Shown: positions 1 through 6,420, counted from the first letter of the stretch. The stretch is DNA of 6,667 nt from Phycisphaerae bacterium (GCA_026984555.1 JALSRY010000772.1:1-6667), one strand, 5' to 3'. Notes: generated by a model not told the origin, from the letters alone. Made by a program: numbers and translations.

Positions 1-1
1 G

Positions 2-730
2 GAACTCGTGGCCCAGGCGCTCAAGACCGACCCCGAGTTGGCGACGTTGCGCAACGCCGTTCACAACGCCGAAGCCCAGCTCGATCTCGCCAAGCGCGGG
101 CGCTGGGATGTGGCCTTGTTCCTCAGCGGACAAGCCGACCTGGAGGGAGCCGACCAGTGGCGCGATCACTCCGATTGGACCGTCACCGGCGGGCTGGAGG
201 TCAGCGCGGTCGATCGTCGGGTGACCAGCAGCTTGATGCGTCAGGCCCAGTCGGACATCACCCGGTACACGCGGGCGATCGAAGCCCGCGAAGATCTGAT
301 CTTCGCGGACGCGCTCGAGTCGATCGTGCGGATCGAGACGCTCACCGCCAGCCGGGACAATCTGGCGGGCAGTCTCAAGCGTTTCCAGACGGATTACGAG
401 GAAGGGCTGGCGGAGTACGAGCGTAACGAGCTGAATATCGACGACCTGCTCAAGCGGCGTGAGACGCTCTACGACCAGGAAGAAGAAATCGCGGGGATGA
501 CCTACCGCATCGGGCAGTACACGACGTACCTGTGTTCGACGACGGGGAAGTTTTTCGAGTTGCTCCACGGGCCGACGCCCGAATCGGCGCCGAGCGTGCG
601 CCGGCGGTCGACCGCGGGTCGGCCGGTGCGAGGGAGCCGGTCGCCGTCGCGTGGTGAGGCTGCCGACACGTTGCGCCCGCCGGGTGTCATGCGCCAGCGC
701 GGGAGCACCGCGGGGGTTCCGAGCGTGTGA
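2..730 (+). CDS. TolC-like outer-membrane efflux protein, C-terminal part (5' partial)
   Basis: The reading frame is open to the left edge, so this is the last 242 residues of a longer protein; the GTG at position 8 is an internal valine, not a convincing start. The visible part looks like the second half of an outer-membrane efflux (TolC/OEP) protomer. Residues 11-35 form an amphipathic helix (PELATLRNAV then AEAQLDLAK). Residues 35-75 alternate like outer-membrane beta strands (WDVALFLSGQ and WTVTGGLEVSAV). Residues 75-185 are long, heptad-like charged helices, including YEEGLAEYERNELNIDDLL, which matches the family's usual 'YxxGxxxxxxLLxAQ' region. Proteins of this family form trimeric channels across the outer membrane for type I secretion or RND-type efflux. 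This fits a diderm cell envelope. From about residue 190 there is a tail of some 50 residues rich in Arg, Pro, Ser and Gly that looks disordered and is unlike the family core. No transporter partner is visible. The family call rests on pattern, not on an alignment. Confidence 0.72.
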   Translation, partial: ELVAQALKTDPELATLRNAVHNAEAQLDLAKRGRWDVALFLSGQADLEGADQWRDHSDWTVTGGLEVSAVDRRVTSSLMRQAQSDITRYTRAIEAREDLIFADALESIVRIETLTASRDNLAGSLKRFQTDYEEGLAEYERNELNIDDLLKRRETLYDQEEEIAGMTYRIGQYTTYLCSTTGKFFELLHGPTPESAPSVRRRSTAGRPVRGSRSPSRGEAADTLRPPGVMRQRGSTAGVPSV

Positions 731-802
731 CGTGCCGGGTGGGCGCTTGCGTGTCGAATGGGGGTTTGGTCGTGCGTGGGGCGGGACTTTCGAACCGGGC
801 CG

Positions 803-830
803 TTGCACCGCATCTGCGAGGGGCTATACT
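803..830 (+). promoter_or_regulatory. Sigma-70-type promoter for tRNA-Ser
   Basis: TTGCAC at 803-808 and TATACT at 825-830 are separated by 16 bases and resemble the -35 and -10 consensus. The predicted transcription start is near 837, about 50 bases before the mature tRNA 5' end at 889. No gene other than the tRNA lies directly downstream. The A/T-containing hexamers stand out in very GC-rich surroundings. Confidence 0.6.
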
Positions 831-888
831 CCGCCGGGAATGCCGTTCGCCCCTGCCCGGCGCGGTGCGCAGGCGGGGGCGGGGACAA

Positions 889-977
889 GGAGAGGTGTCC
901 GAGCGGCTTAAGGAGCCGGTTTCGAAAACCGGTGTGCGCATTTTCGCGTACCGGGGGTTCGAATCCCCCCCTCTCCG
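889..977 (+). tRNA. tRNA-Ser (anticodon CGA)
   Basis: The full cloverleaf can be folded by eye. The acceptor stem is GGAGAGG (889-895) with CCTCTCC (970-976), followed by discriminator G977. The D stem is TCC (898-900) with GGA (912-914). The anticodon stem is CCGGT (916-920) with ACCGG (928-932), and its loop TTCGAAA (921-927) carries anticodon CGA at 923-925, which reads serine codon UCG. A long variable arm pairs GTGCGC (934-939) with GCGTAC (946-951), as expected for a class II tRNA. The T stem is GGGGG (953-957) with CCCCC (965-969) around TTCGAAT. The 3' CCA is not encoded (bases 978-980 are TCT), so it must be added by the tRNA nucleotidyltransferase. UCG should be a well-used codon in such a GC-rich genome. 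A CGA anticodon reads only UCG, so other serine tRNAs must exist elsewhere. Confidence 0.97.
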
Positions 978-1092
978 TCTTGGGTGACGCCGTGCTCGCG
1001 GCGCGGTCCCGTGGAAGCGGGCCGGTGGCGGGTGCGGCGTGTTCGTTTTCCGGGCCGGTGACAAACGCGCGGGGCGGCGCCGGGCCGCCGGG

Positions 1093-1098
1093 TATACT
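1093..1098 (+). promoter_or_regulatory. Putative -10 element of the rarA transcript
   Basis: TATACT lies only seven bases before the rarA ATG at 1106, so transcription would begin at or within a base or two of the start codon and give a leaderless mRNA. No acceptable -35 hexamer is seen 16-18 bases upstream (the area is CGGGGC-like), and the nearest TGACA (1059-1063) is too far away. The same hexamer serves as the -10 of the tRNA promoter at 825-830. A GC-only inverted repeat (GGCGGC 1073-1078, GCCGCC 1084-1089) sits just upstream. Confidence 0.42.
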
Positions 1099-1105
1099 GG
1101 GCGGC

Positions 1106-2449
1106 ATGGATCTGTTCGAGGAACAGGAACGCGGGGCGCTGGCGGGGGTGCGACCGCTGGCGGTGCGCATGCGTCCGAGGACGCTCGATGAATTCCTGGG
1201 GCAGGGGGAGTTTCTCGGTCCGGGGCGGCTGCTGCGCCGGATGCTCGACGCCGATCGGCTCGGGAGCATGATTTTTTTCGGTCCGCCGGGCTGCGGCAAG
1301 ACGACGTTGGCGATGCTGATTGCCGGCCACACGCGGGCGGCGTTCGAGACGCTCCACGCCGCCGAAGCGGGCGTGCGTGATGTCCGCCGCATCGCCGAGC
1401 AGGCCCGCGGGCGGCTGGCCAGCCGCGGCCAGCGGACGGTGTTGTTCCTCGACGAGATTCACCGATTCAGCCGGGCGCAGCAGGATTCGCTGTTGCGTGA
1501 CGTGGAGGAGGGCGTGCTGATCCTGATCGGCGCGACGACGGAGAATCCTTTTCACGCGATCACGGGTCCGCTGATTTCCCGGAGCACCATGTTCGAGTTC
1601 AGGCCGCTGGCCGCCGACGAGCTGCTCGCTTTGCTCGAGCGGGCGCTCGCGGATCGCGAGCGGGGGCTTGCCGGGCGGGGCGTCGCGGTCGAGCCGGAGG
1701 CGTTGCGTTTCATTGCCGAGCATGCCGGCGGCGACGCGCGGCGGGCGCTGGCCGCGCTGGAGACAAGCGTGTTGTCTCAGGCGGCGGCGGGAGGGTCGCC
1801 GGTGACGGTCGCGGTCGCGGCGGAGTCGATGCAGACGCCGACAACGCAGTACGACAAGACCGGCGACACGCACTACGACGTTGCCTCGGCGTTGATCAAG
1901 TCGATGCGGGGCAGCGACCCGGACGCGGCGCTCTACTGGCTGGCGCGGATGCTCGAAGGCGGCGAAGATCCACGTTTCATCGCCCGGCGTATCGCGATCT
2001 GCGCGTCGGAGGACGTGGGCAACGCGGATCCGCAAGCGCTGGTGATCGCGGCGGCGGCGGCGCAGGTGGCCGAGCTGGTGGGGCTGCCCGAGGCGGAGTA
2101 CGCCCTGGCGCAGGCGGCGGTGTACGTGGCCTGCGCGCCGAAGTCCGACGCGGTAACGCGCGCGATTCACGCGGCCCGGGCCGACGTGCGCCGGGGGCCG
2201 GTGTTGCCGGTGCCGGCGCACTTGCGCGATGCGAGCTACGCGGGGGCGCAGCGGCTCGGTCGCGGGCAGGGGTACCGGTCGCCGCACGAAACTTCGGACG
2301 GTTTCCTGGTTCAGGACTACCTTGGGGCGGTGCGAACGTATTACAATCCGACGCAGCGAGGAGAGGAGCGGCGTCTGGCGGAACGTTTGCAGGAGTGGCG
2401 CGTCCGGCGCCGGGCCACCGGTCAAGAGCAGACCGAGAGGGAGTCGTGA
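1106..2449 (+). CDS. rarA: Replication-associated recombination protein A (AAA+ ATPase, RarA/MgsA)
   Basis: The protein is 447 residues, the usual size for RarA, and starts with the family-typical MDLFEEQ. It is a DNA-end-directed AAA+ ATPase related to clamp loaders and eukaryotic WRNIP1/Mgs1, and it acts at stalled replication forks. Visible motifs are Walker A GPPGCGKTT (59-67, Lys65), Walker B LFLDEIHR (113-120, Asp116-Glu117), sensor 1 GATTENP (142-148), a likely arginine finger at LISRS (Arg159) and sensor 2 GGDARRAL (208-215). The C-terminal tetramerisation part is also present: YDKTGDTHYD (249-258), the RMLEGGEDPRFIARR segment (281-295), SEDVGNADP (301-309), and a closing YYNPTQRGEE. 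The frame is open back to 758, but that extension would read through the tRNA gene and lacks family sequence, so ATG 1106 is chosen. No Shine-Dalgarno sequence precedes it. It leads a probable operon and overlaps the next gene by three bases. All key residues appear intact. Confidence 0.95.
   Translation: MDLFEEQERGALAGVRPLAVRMRPRTLDEFLGQGEFLGPGRLLRRMLDADRLGSMIFFGPPGCGKTTLAMLIAGHTRAAFETLHAAEAGVRDVRRIAEQARGRLASRGQRTVLFLDEIHRFSRAQQDSLLRDVEEGVLILIGATTENPFHAITGPLISRSTMFEFRPLAADELLALLERALADRERGLAGRGVAVEPEALRFIAEHAGGDARRALAALETSVLSQAAAGGSPVTVAVAAESMQTPTTQYDKTGDTHYDVASALIKSMRGSDPDAALYWLARMLEGGEDPRFIARRIAICASEDVGNADPQALVIAAAAAQVAELVGLPEAEYALAQAAVYVACAPKSDAVTRAIHAARADVRRGPVLPVPAHLRDASYAGAQRLGRGQGYRSPHETSDGFLVQDYLGAVRTYYNPTQRGEERRLAERLQEWRVRRRATGQEQTERES
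2435..2443 (+). promoter_or_regulatory. Ribosome binding site fixing the GTG start of the cyclo-ligase gene
   Basis: The purine run GAGAGGGAG lies inside the last codons of rarA and ends two bases before the GTG at 2446; counted from its GAGAGG core the spacing is five bases. It supports the GTG start and translational coupling with rarA. Confidence 0.55.
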
Positions 2450-3015
2450 CGAAGCAAGAGCTACGCCAGCAGATGCGCCGGAAGCTGGAAGCGTTTTCGG
2501 AGGAGGAGCTGCACGAGCGCAGCATCGCCGCGTGCCAGCGGTTGTTCGAGACGGTCGAATACCGCCGCGCGGAAATCGTCATGCTGTATTTGTCCATGAC
2601 GCACGAGGTGGACACGAGTCAGATTGCGTTGCACTGCTGGAGCAACATGAAGCGGGTGCTCGCACCCAAGGTCATGTGGGAGCAGCGTCGCATGTTGCCC
2701 ATCGAGATCAACTCCTTGACCAACGACGTGCGCGACAGCGAGCGGGGATTTCGGGAGCCGATCGGCGGGATGCCGATTCCGGTAGCCGACATCGACATCG
2801 TGATCGTACCGGGCCTGGCGTTCGACGCGTGGGGCAACCGGCTCGGTCGCGGGCTGGGGTTCTACGATCGCTTCCTGTGCCACCGCGATTTTCGCGGGGT
2901 GGCCTGCGGGTTGGCGCTCGAGGAGCAGGTTGTCGAGCGCGTTCCCGCGGAAGAACGTGACGTGCGCCTGCACATGCTGGTGACCGAGCGGCGCGTTCGT
3001 CGCTTCAAACGATAG
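2446..3015 (+). CDS. 5-formyltetrahydrofolate cyclo-ligase (MTHFS)
   Basis: This cytoplasmic enzyme uses ATP to convert 5-formyltetrahydrofolate to 5,10-methenyltetrahydrofolate, recovering a storage or inhibitory folate for one-carbon metabolism. The 189 residues match the usual family length. Visible family features are the basic N-terminal helix (TKQELRQQMRRKL), MTHEVDT (51-57, substrate-side Glu54), the REP element (103-105), the core strand DIDIVIVPGLAFD (115-127), and the nucleotide/phosphate motif GRGLGFYDR (134-142), followed by LEEQVVERVP and LVTE near the end. The GTG at 2446 is the chosen start: it has a Shine-Dalgarno-like purine run and overlaps the rarA stop as GTGA. An upstream in-frame ATG at 2395 would add 17 residues lying wholly within rarA. 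Names used for this family include fau, ygfA and yqgN; I assign none because usage varies. It is probably co-transcribed with rarA and nadB. Confidence 0.92.
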   Translation: MTKQELRQQMRRKLEAFSEEELHERSIAACQRLFETVEYRRAEIVMLYLSMTHEVDTSQIALHCWSNMKRVLAPKVMWEQRRMLPIEINSLTNDVRDSERGFREPIGGMPIPVADIDIVIVPGLAFDAWGNRLGRGLGFYDRFLCHRDFRGVACGLALEEQVVERVPAEERDVRLHMLVTERRVRRFKR

Positions 3016-3026
3016 GTCCACCCCCC

Positions 3027-4712
3027 ATGAGCAGCGTTCTCGGTTCCCGGCGTTACCTGACGAACTTCGACGTTCACCGCCTTCCCCACCTGTTCACGGA
3101 TGTGATCGTGATCGGTTCGGGTATCGCAGGGTTGCGCGCGGCGCTCGCCGCCGCCGAAAGCGCGGACGTGCTGGTCGTCACCAAGTCGGAGGCGGCCCAA
3201 TCGGCGACGAACGTCGCCCAGGGGGGCATCGCGGCGGTCATGCAGGCGCCGGACCGTTTCGAGGATCACGCCCGCGACACGCTCACCGTTTCGGAGGGTC
3301 TGGGTGACGAGCGCGTTATTCAGCGCGTGGTGCGCGAGGCGCCGGAACACATCCGCGAGCTCCAGGAGTGGGGCGCCCAGTTCGACGTAGCCGGCGATCA
3401 TCTCGCCCGGGGTCGCGAGGGTGGCCATTCCGCCGCCCGCGTCGTGCACGCTCACGGCGACGCCACCGGGCGTGAGATCATCCGCGTGTTGCTCGAGCGG
3501 GCCCGCGCCCATCCGCGCATTCGCATCTTCGAGCGTTGCTTTTCGATCGACCTGCTCACCGATGACGGCCGCGTGGTCGGCGTCGTGACCCATCACCAAA
3601 AGTACGGACACCAGATGTTCTGGGCGACGACGACCATCCTCGCCACCGGCGGCGCCGGCCGGGCGTTTCGCGAGACGACCAATCCACCCGTCGCGACCGG
3701 CGACGGCCTGGCGATGGCCTTTCGGGCCGGCGCGCTGTTGCGCGATCTCGAATTCGTCCAATTCCATCCCACGACGTTGTACATCGCCGGTGCGGCCCGC
3801 GCGCTGATCAGCGAAGCCGTGCGGGGCGAGGGCGCCCGGCTCGTCCACCGCGACGGGCGGCGGTTCATGGATGCCTACGACCCCCGCGGCGAGTTGGCCC
3901 CGCGCGACATCGTCAGCCGGGCCATCAACGCCGAACTCAAGAACAGGAACGTCTCGCACGTTTACCTCGACGTGCGTCATCTTCCGTCGGGCACGTTCGC
4001 CAAGCGCTTCCCCACCATCGACCGCCTGTGCCGCGAGTTCGACATTCATCCCGAGCGCGACCTGATCCCCGTGCGCCCCAGCGCCCACTACACCGTCGGC
4101 GGTGTCGTTACCAATCCAGACGGCGACACGAGCCTGCCCGGGCTGCTGGCCGCCGGCGAGGTCGCTTCGACCGGGTTGCACGGGGCCAATCGGTTGGCGA
4201 GCAACTCGTTGCTGGAGGGTTTGGTGTTCGGGCGGCGGGCGGGGCTCGTCGCCGGTCGCCGCGCCGCCGAGCGCGGGCGGATCGATCATCCCCCCGCCCT
4301 GAGTCATCTGCTGCCGCAGTCGCCGCGCACGGCGCTCGACGTGCACGACGTGTTGCACAGTCTTCAGAGCGTGATGTCGCGCAACGCGGGTATCGAGCGC
4401 TCGGCCGATCGGCTCGGCGAGACGGTCGAGATCATCGAGTTCTGGAGCCGCTACGTGATGGACAAGGTGTTCGATATGCCCGAGCAATGGGAAACCCAGA
4501 ACCTGCTCACGATCGCCTTGTGCATCGCGACGGGGGCGGCGACGCGTTGCGAGTCGCGCGGGGTGCATTTTCGCGTGGATTTCCCGACGCGGGACGACGA
4601 ACACTGGCGGGTCCATGTGGACCTTCGCCGCGCCGACCACGGCATCCAGGTCGCCACATCGCCGCGAGCCGCCGGCGAAGAAGACCCCCCCGGCGACGAC
4701 ACGGGCATGTAG
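3027..4712 (+). CDS. nadB: L-aspartate oxidase (quinolinate synthase B subunit)
   Basis: This FAD enzyme oxidises L-aspartate to iminoaspartate, the first step of de novo NAD synthesis; quinolinate synthase NadA then uses the product. The 561 residues are slightly longer than usual. In order one sees the Rossmann FAD motif VIVIGSGIAGL (26-36), AQGGIAAV (64-71), EGGHSAARVVHAHGDATGRE (131-150), LATGGAGRAF (205-214), EFVQFHPTTL (242-251, His247), EAVRGEGARLV (263-273), ELAPRDIVSRAI (289-300, Arg293), SAHYTVGGV (352-360, His354), LLAAGEVASTGLHGANRLASNSLLEG (373-398, Arg389), and a helical C-terminal domain. The GLHGANRLASNSLLEG segment and the overall order favour NadB over succinate dehydrogenase or fumarate reductase flavoproteins. 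The final 15 or so residues are acidic and proline-rich and probably disordered. The start is ATG 3027, 11 bases after the preceding stop, with only a weak AGG as ribosome site. nadA and nadC are not in the window. Confidence 0.95.
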   Translation: MSSVLGSRRYLTNFDVHRLPHLFTDVIVIGSGIAGLRAALAAAESADVLVVTKSEAAQSATNVAQGGIAAVMQAPDRFEDHARDTLTVSEGLGDERVIQRVVREAPEHIRELQEWGAQFDVAGDHLARGREGGHSAARVVHAHGDATGREIIRVLLERARAHPRIRIFERCFSIDLLTDDGRVVGVVTHHQKYGHQMFWATTTILATGGAGRAFRETTNPPVATGDGLAMAFRAGALLRDLEFVQFHPTTLYIAGAARALISEAVRGEGARLVHRDGRRFMDAYDPRGELAPRDIVSRAINAELKNRNVSHVYLDVRHLPSGTFAKRFPTIDRLCREFDIHPERDLIPVRPSAHYTVGGVVTNPDGDTSLPGLLAAGEVASTGLHGANRLASNSLLEGLVFGRRAGLVAGRRAAERGRIDHPPALSHLLPQSPRTALDVHDVLHSLQSVMSRNAGIERSADRLGETVEIIEFWSRYVMDKVFDMPEQWETQNLLTIALCIATGAATRCESRGVHFRVDFPTRDDEHWRVHVDLRRADHGIQVATSPRAAGEEDPPGDDTGM

Positions 4713-4783
4713 CTTCCGAGCACGCGGTGTTCTCGCGCGGGTATCGAGCGCTTGGGCCGCTGCCGGGGCTCGACGGACCCGCG

Positions 4784-4802
4784 GCGCGCGGTTCTCGCGC
4801 GC
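4784..4802. terminator. GC-rich hairpin between convergent genes, possible bidirectional terminator
   Basis: GCGCGCG at 4784-4790 pairs perfectly with CGCGCGC at 4796-4802 around the loop GTTCT. It lies in the 99-base gap between the nadB stop and the stop of the minus-strand gene, where a terminator shared by both would be expected. No T-tract follows on either strand, so it is not a canonical intrinsic terminator. Confidence 0.35.
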
Positions 4803-4811
4803 GCCGGTGTG

Positions 4812-6248
4812 TTACGGGCACTGTTCGCCGTAGTGGGCCAGCAGCATGGACAGGTCGGCCAGGTCCACATCGCCGTCGGCATCGAAATCGCCGTCGTAGT
4901 AGCTGTTGATTCCCATCTGCCCGTAATGAGCCAGCAGGATCGACAGGTCGGACAATCCGACCTGGTTGTCGCCGTCGAGATCGCCCGGGCAACCTGGGCC
5001 GGCGTTGTAGAACACGACGATGCAGGGCTGGCCGGAATAGCCGATCGCGAGGTCGGGCCAGTGGTCGCCGTTGTAGTCGCCGAAAGCGATGGCCGTCCCG
5101 ACGGGGGAAGCGTCATACGTCCAGGACGGCGCGGTGTCGAGCACGCCGTCGCGGTTGAGGTAGATGTGGGTTTTTCCGTCGGAGAAATGCACTTCGGCGA
5201 GATCCATGTCTCCGTCGCGGTCCACGTCGCAGAAGCGCAGGTCGCTGTGGCCGAAGTAGCTCGCCCCGGAAGCCCAGGTTTGGCTGAGGGTGCCGGCGTC
5301 GTTGGCGTACAGCAAGGTTGGGTCGTGGCCGAGCGCCAGGTCGGGCCATCCGTTGCCGTCCACGTCGGCCCAGGCGACCCCCTTATCGTCGTCGTCATTT
5401 CCCGTGGTCCACACGGGCGTCGTCTGGAGGTTGCCGCCGGCGTTGCGGTAGACGCCGCTTTCGAAGTTGACCCACTTGGAGACGGCCAGGTCTTCCCATC
5501 CGTCGCCGTCGTAGTCGGCGACTGCCAGGAAGTTCTGGATGGACCACTCGGCCGACTGCCAACCGGGGACGGTCGCCAGCGTGCCGTTGTTGTTGAAGAA
5601 AATGTAGATGGGGCGGTAGGGATCGGAGGGGTCGTTGCCCTGGTTGGCGGTGATGATGTCGATGTCGCCGTCGTGGTCGATGTCCACGGGTAGGGCGTAA
5701 TTGTTCCAGGCCCGGCCGGGTTCGGCGCTGTACCAGCCGGGGGTGGTGCTCGGGCCGCCGGGAGCCCCAAAATAGATCACCGAATGGTCCATTGCGTAAC
5801 CGCCGTTGGCGGCGAACACGTCGGGATAGCCGTCGCCGTTGATGTCGGCCACTTGGACATCGCCGGTGGAGACCTCGTCGGTCGAGATCCAGGACGGGTC
5901 GGCTTCGAGCTCGGTGCCGGTATTGAAGTAGATCAGGTTTTCCCAGTCGGGATAGGGGGGATAGCTGTTGGACGAATAGCAGCCGACGACAAGATCGATG
6001 GTACCGTCGCCGTTCATGTCCGCCGCCTGGAGCCCGCCGACTTGTCGGCGGAGCGTGTTTTGCCAGTCCGGGACCGAGCCGTATGGGGCTTCGTCATTGC
6101 GCGTGACGAATCCACCATCCTGCTGTCCATCGAGGATCACGGTCTCGTGGCCGTCGTCGGAGACCTCGATTCGTTGCTGGGCCAGGCCGCGGGCGGCGAG
6201 AGAACCGATCGCCGCGGCGACCAACCAGAGCATAAGGGCGCGTTTCAT
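4812..6248 (-). CDS. Secreted FG-GAP/VCBS seven-repeat propeller protein with C-terminal dockerin-like EF-hands
   Basis: The protein has 478 residues. Residues 1-24 are a signal peptide: MKR, a hydrophobic stretch LMLWLVAAAIGSLAA, then a likely cleavage after GLA. Seven calcium-loop motifs of the FG-GAP/VCBS kind follow, beginning at residues 78, 135, 189, 245, 295, 341 and 391 (for example DMNGDGTIDLVVG, DINGDGYPDVFAA and DYDGDGWEDLAVS). The 46-57 residue spacing predicts a seven-bladed beta-propeller. Each unit also has a tryptophan motif (usually P-x-W: W62, W120, W172, W230, W280, W325, W376). Residues 420-478 are a dockerin-type pair of EF-hands, DLDGDNQVGLSD and DFDADGDVDLAD, each followed by LLAHYG and bracketed by Cys420 and Cys477. 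The in-frame ATG at 6332 is rejected because it would precede the signal peptide with 28 polar residues; ATG 6248 has a good ribosome site. The exact ligand is unknown. A role in cell-surface adhesion or protein-protein attachment is inferred. The family call is firm, the function is not. Confidence 0.9.
   Translation of the reverse strand: MKRALMLWLVAAAIGSLAARGLAQQRIEVSDDGHETVILDGQQDGGFVTRNDEAPYGSVPDWQNTLRRQVGGLQAADMNGDGTIDLVVGCYSSNSYPPYPDWENLIYFNTGTELEADPSWISTDEVSTGDVQVADINGDGYPDVFAANGGYAMDHSVIYFGAPGGPSTTPGWYSAEPGRAWNNYALPVDIDHDGDIDIITANQGNDPSDPYRPIYIFFNNNGTLATVPGWQSAEWSIQNFLAVADYDGDGWEDLAVSKWVNFESGVYRNAGGNLQTTPVWTTGNDDDDKGVAWADVDGNGWPDLALGHDPTLLYANDAGTLSQTWASGASYFGHSDLRFCDVDRDGDMDLAEVHFSDGKTHIYLNRDGVLDTAPSWTYDASPVGTAIAFGDYNGDHWPDLAIGYSGQPCIVVFYNAGPGCPGDLDGDNQVGLSDLSILLAHYGQMGINSYYDGDFDADGDVDLADLSMLLAHYGEQCP
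4815..4991 (-). other. Dockerin-like double EF-hand domain
   Basis: This codes for residues 420-478 of the propeller protein. Two calcium loops (D423, D425, D427 and D434; D454, D456, D458 and D465) are followed by near-identical helices DLSILLAHYG and DLSMLLAHYG. The second loop is the more canonical; the first has Asn-Gln-Val in place of the usual Gly-x-Val. In cellulosomes such modules bind cohesins. In planctomycetes they commonly cap secreted proteins and their partner is unclear. Confidence 0.85.
5040..6017 (-). repeat. Seven degenerate coding repeats (FG-GAP/VCBS calcium loops)
   Basis: Seven copies of a 13-codon motif encode D-x-[ND]-x-[DN]-x-x-x-D-[LVI] loops at nucleotides 5979-6017, 5808-5846, 5646-5684, 5478-5516, 5328-5366, 5190-5228 and 5040-5078. 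They are about 140-170 bases apart. On the plus strand they show as recurring GTCGCCGT and GATGTCGGCC-like words. Copy 5 (DVDGNG) and copy 7 (DYNGDH) depart from the DGDG core. Confidence 0.85.
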
Positions 6249-6255
6249 GTCTTGG

Positions 6256-6261
6256 CTTCCT
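6256..6261 (-). promoter_or_regulatory. Ribosome binding site of the propeller-dockerin gene
   Basis: On the minus strand, AGGAAG lies seven bases before the ATG at 6248. It supports that start over the upstream in-frame ATG at 6332, and the signal peptide begins exactly there. Confidence 0.65.
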
Positions 6262-6330
6262 GCTGCGTGGTGGTCTGATCGAACGGTGTCGGCCGATCCG
6301 GGACACGCTCTGCCGCGATCGACCGCATCC

Positions 6331-6336
6331 ATTGTA
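6331..6336 (-). promoter_or_regulatory. Possible -10 element for the propeller-dockerin gene
   Basis: On the minus strand this reads TACAAT, close to the -10 consensus, and would give a 5' leader of roughly 75 bases. No clear -35 element is seen at the right distance; candidates there are AACAGG- or CAACAG-like. The evidence is weak. Confidence 0.28.
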
Positions 6337-6390
6337 CCGGCGTCGTACCGCCGCCTGTTGTGTTATTTTCTGCCGGACACCATCCAGCGG

Positions 6391-6420
6391 TTCAATCTCG
6401 TTCAACCACGTTCTGACACG
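6391..6420. repeat. Three tandem 10-bp direct repeats in the divergent control region
   Basis: TTCAATCTCG, TTCAACCACG and TTCTGACACG follow one another with an exact 10-base period, sharing TTC at the start and CG at the end. The second unit supplies the -35-like TTCAAC of the plus-strand promoter. The period is close to one helical turn, so a regulator could contact the same face of the DNA at each copy. They could also be a chance arrangement, since the third unit is diverged. Confidence 0.4.

Noticed and set aside
889..977. tRNA-Ser as an attachment site for an integrated element
   Set aside because: No integrase gene and no repeated copy of the tRNA 3' end is present in the window, and the genes on both sides are core functions.
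988..1003. Hairpin CGCCG/CGGCG just after the tRNA as a terminator
   Set aside because: It has only five base pairs, a six-base loop and no T-tract. Such stems are frequent by chance at this GC content.
758..1105. Upstream in-frame extension of rarA from an ATG at 758
   Set aside because: It would translate through the tRNA-Ser gene and add 116 residues without family similarity. ATG 1106 gives the standard RarA N-terminus (MDLFEEQ).
908..2425. Minus-strand open frame of 505 codons opposite rarA and the tRNA
   Set aside because: It runs through the tRNA gene and opposite a well-supported rarA. The product is arginine-rich low-complexity sequence typical of a shadow frame.
2932..2991. Loss of the His-Asp element near the C-terminus of the cyclo-ligase (Arg171-Asp172, His176)
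   Set aside because: Many family members read His-Asp and a later Asp here, but the positions vary within active enzymes and the ATP/substrate motifs are intact, so this is not evidence of inactivity.
2862..4640. Long minus-strand open frame of 592 codons opposite nadB
   Set aside because: It mirrors nadB, which has clear family motifs along its full length. GC-rich codon bias removes stop codons from the opposite strand, and the antisense product shows no recognisable domain.
4752..5693. Plus-strand open frame of 313 codons rich in Val, Gly and Asp
   Set aside because: It is the reverse reading of the FG-GAP repeats: the recurring GTCGCC words translate into VAV-type repeats. There is no start context or domain.
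6249..6332. Upstream in-frame start for the propeller-dockerin gene at 6332
   Set aside because: It would put 28 polar residues before an intact signal peptide, and ATG 6248 has its own ribosome binding site.
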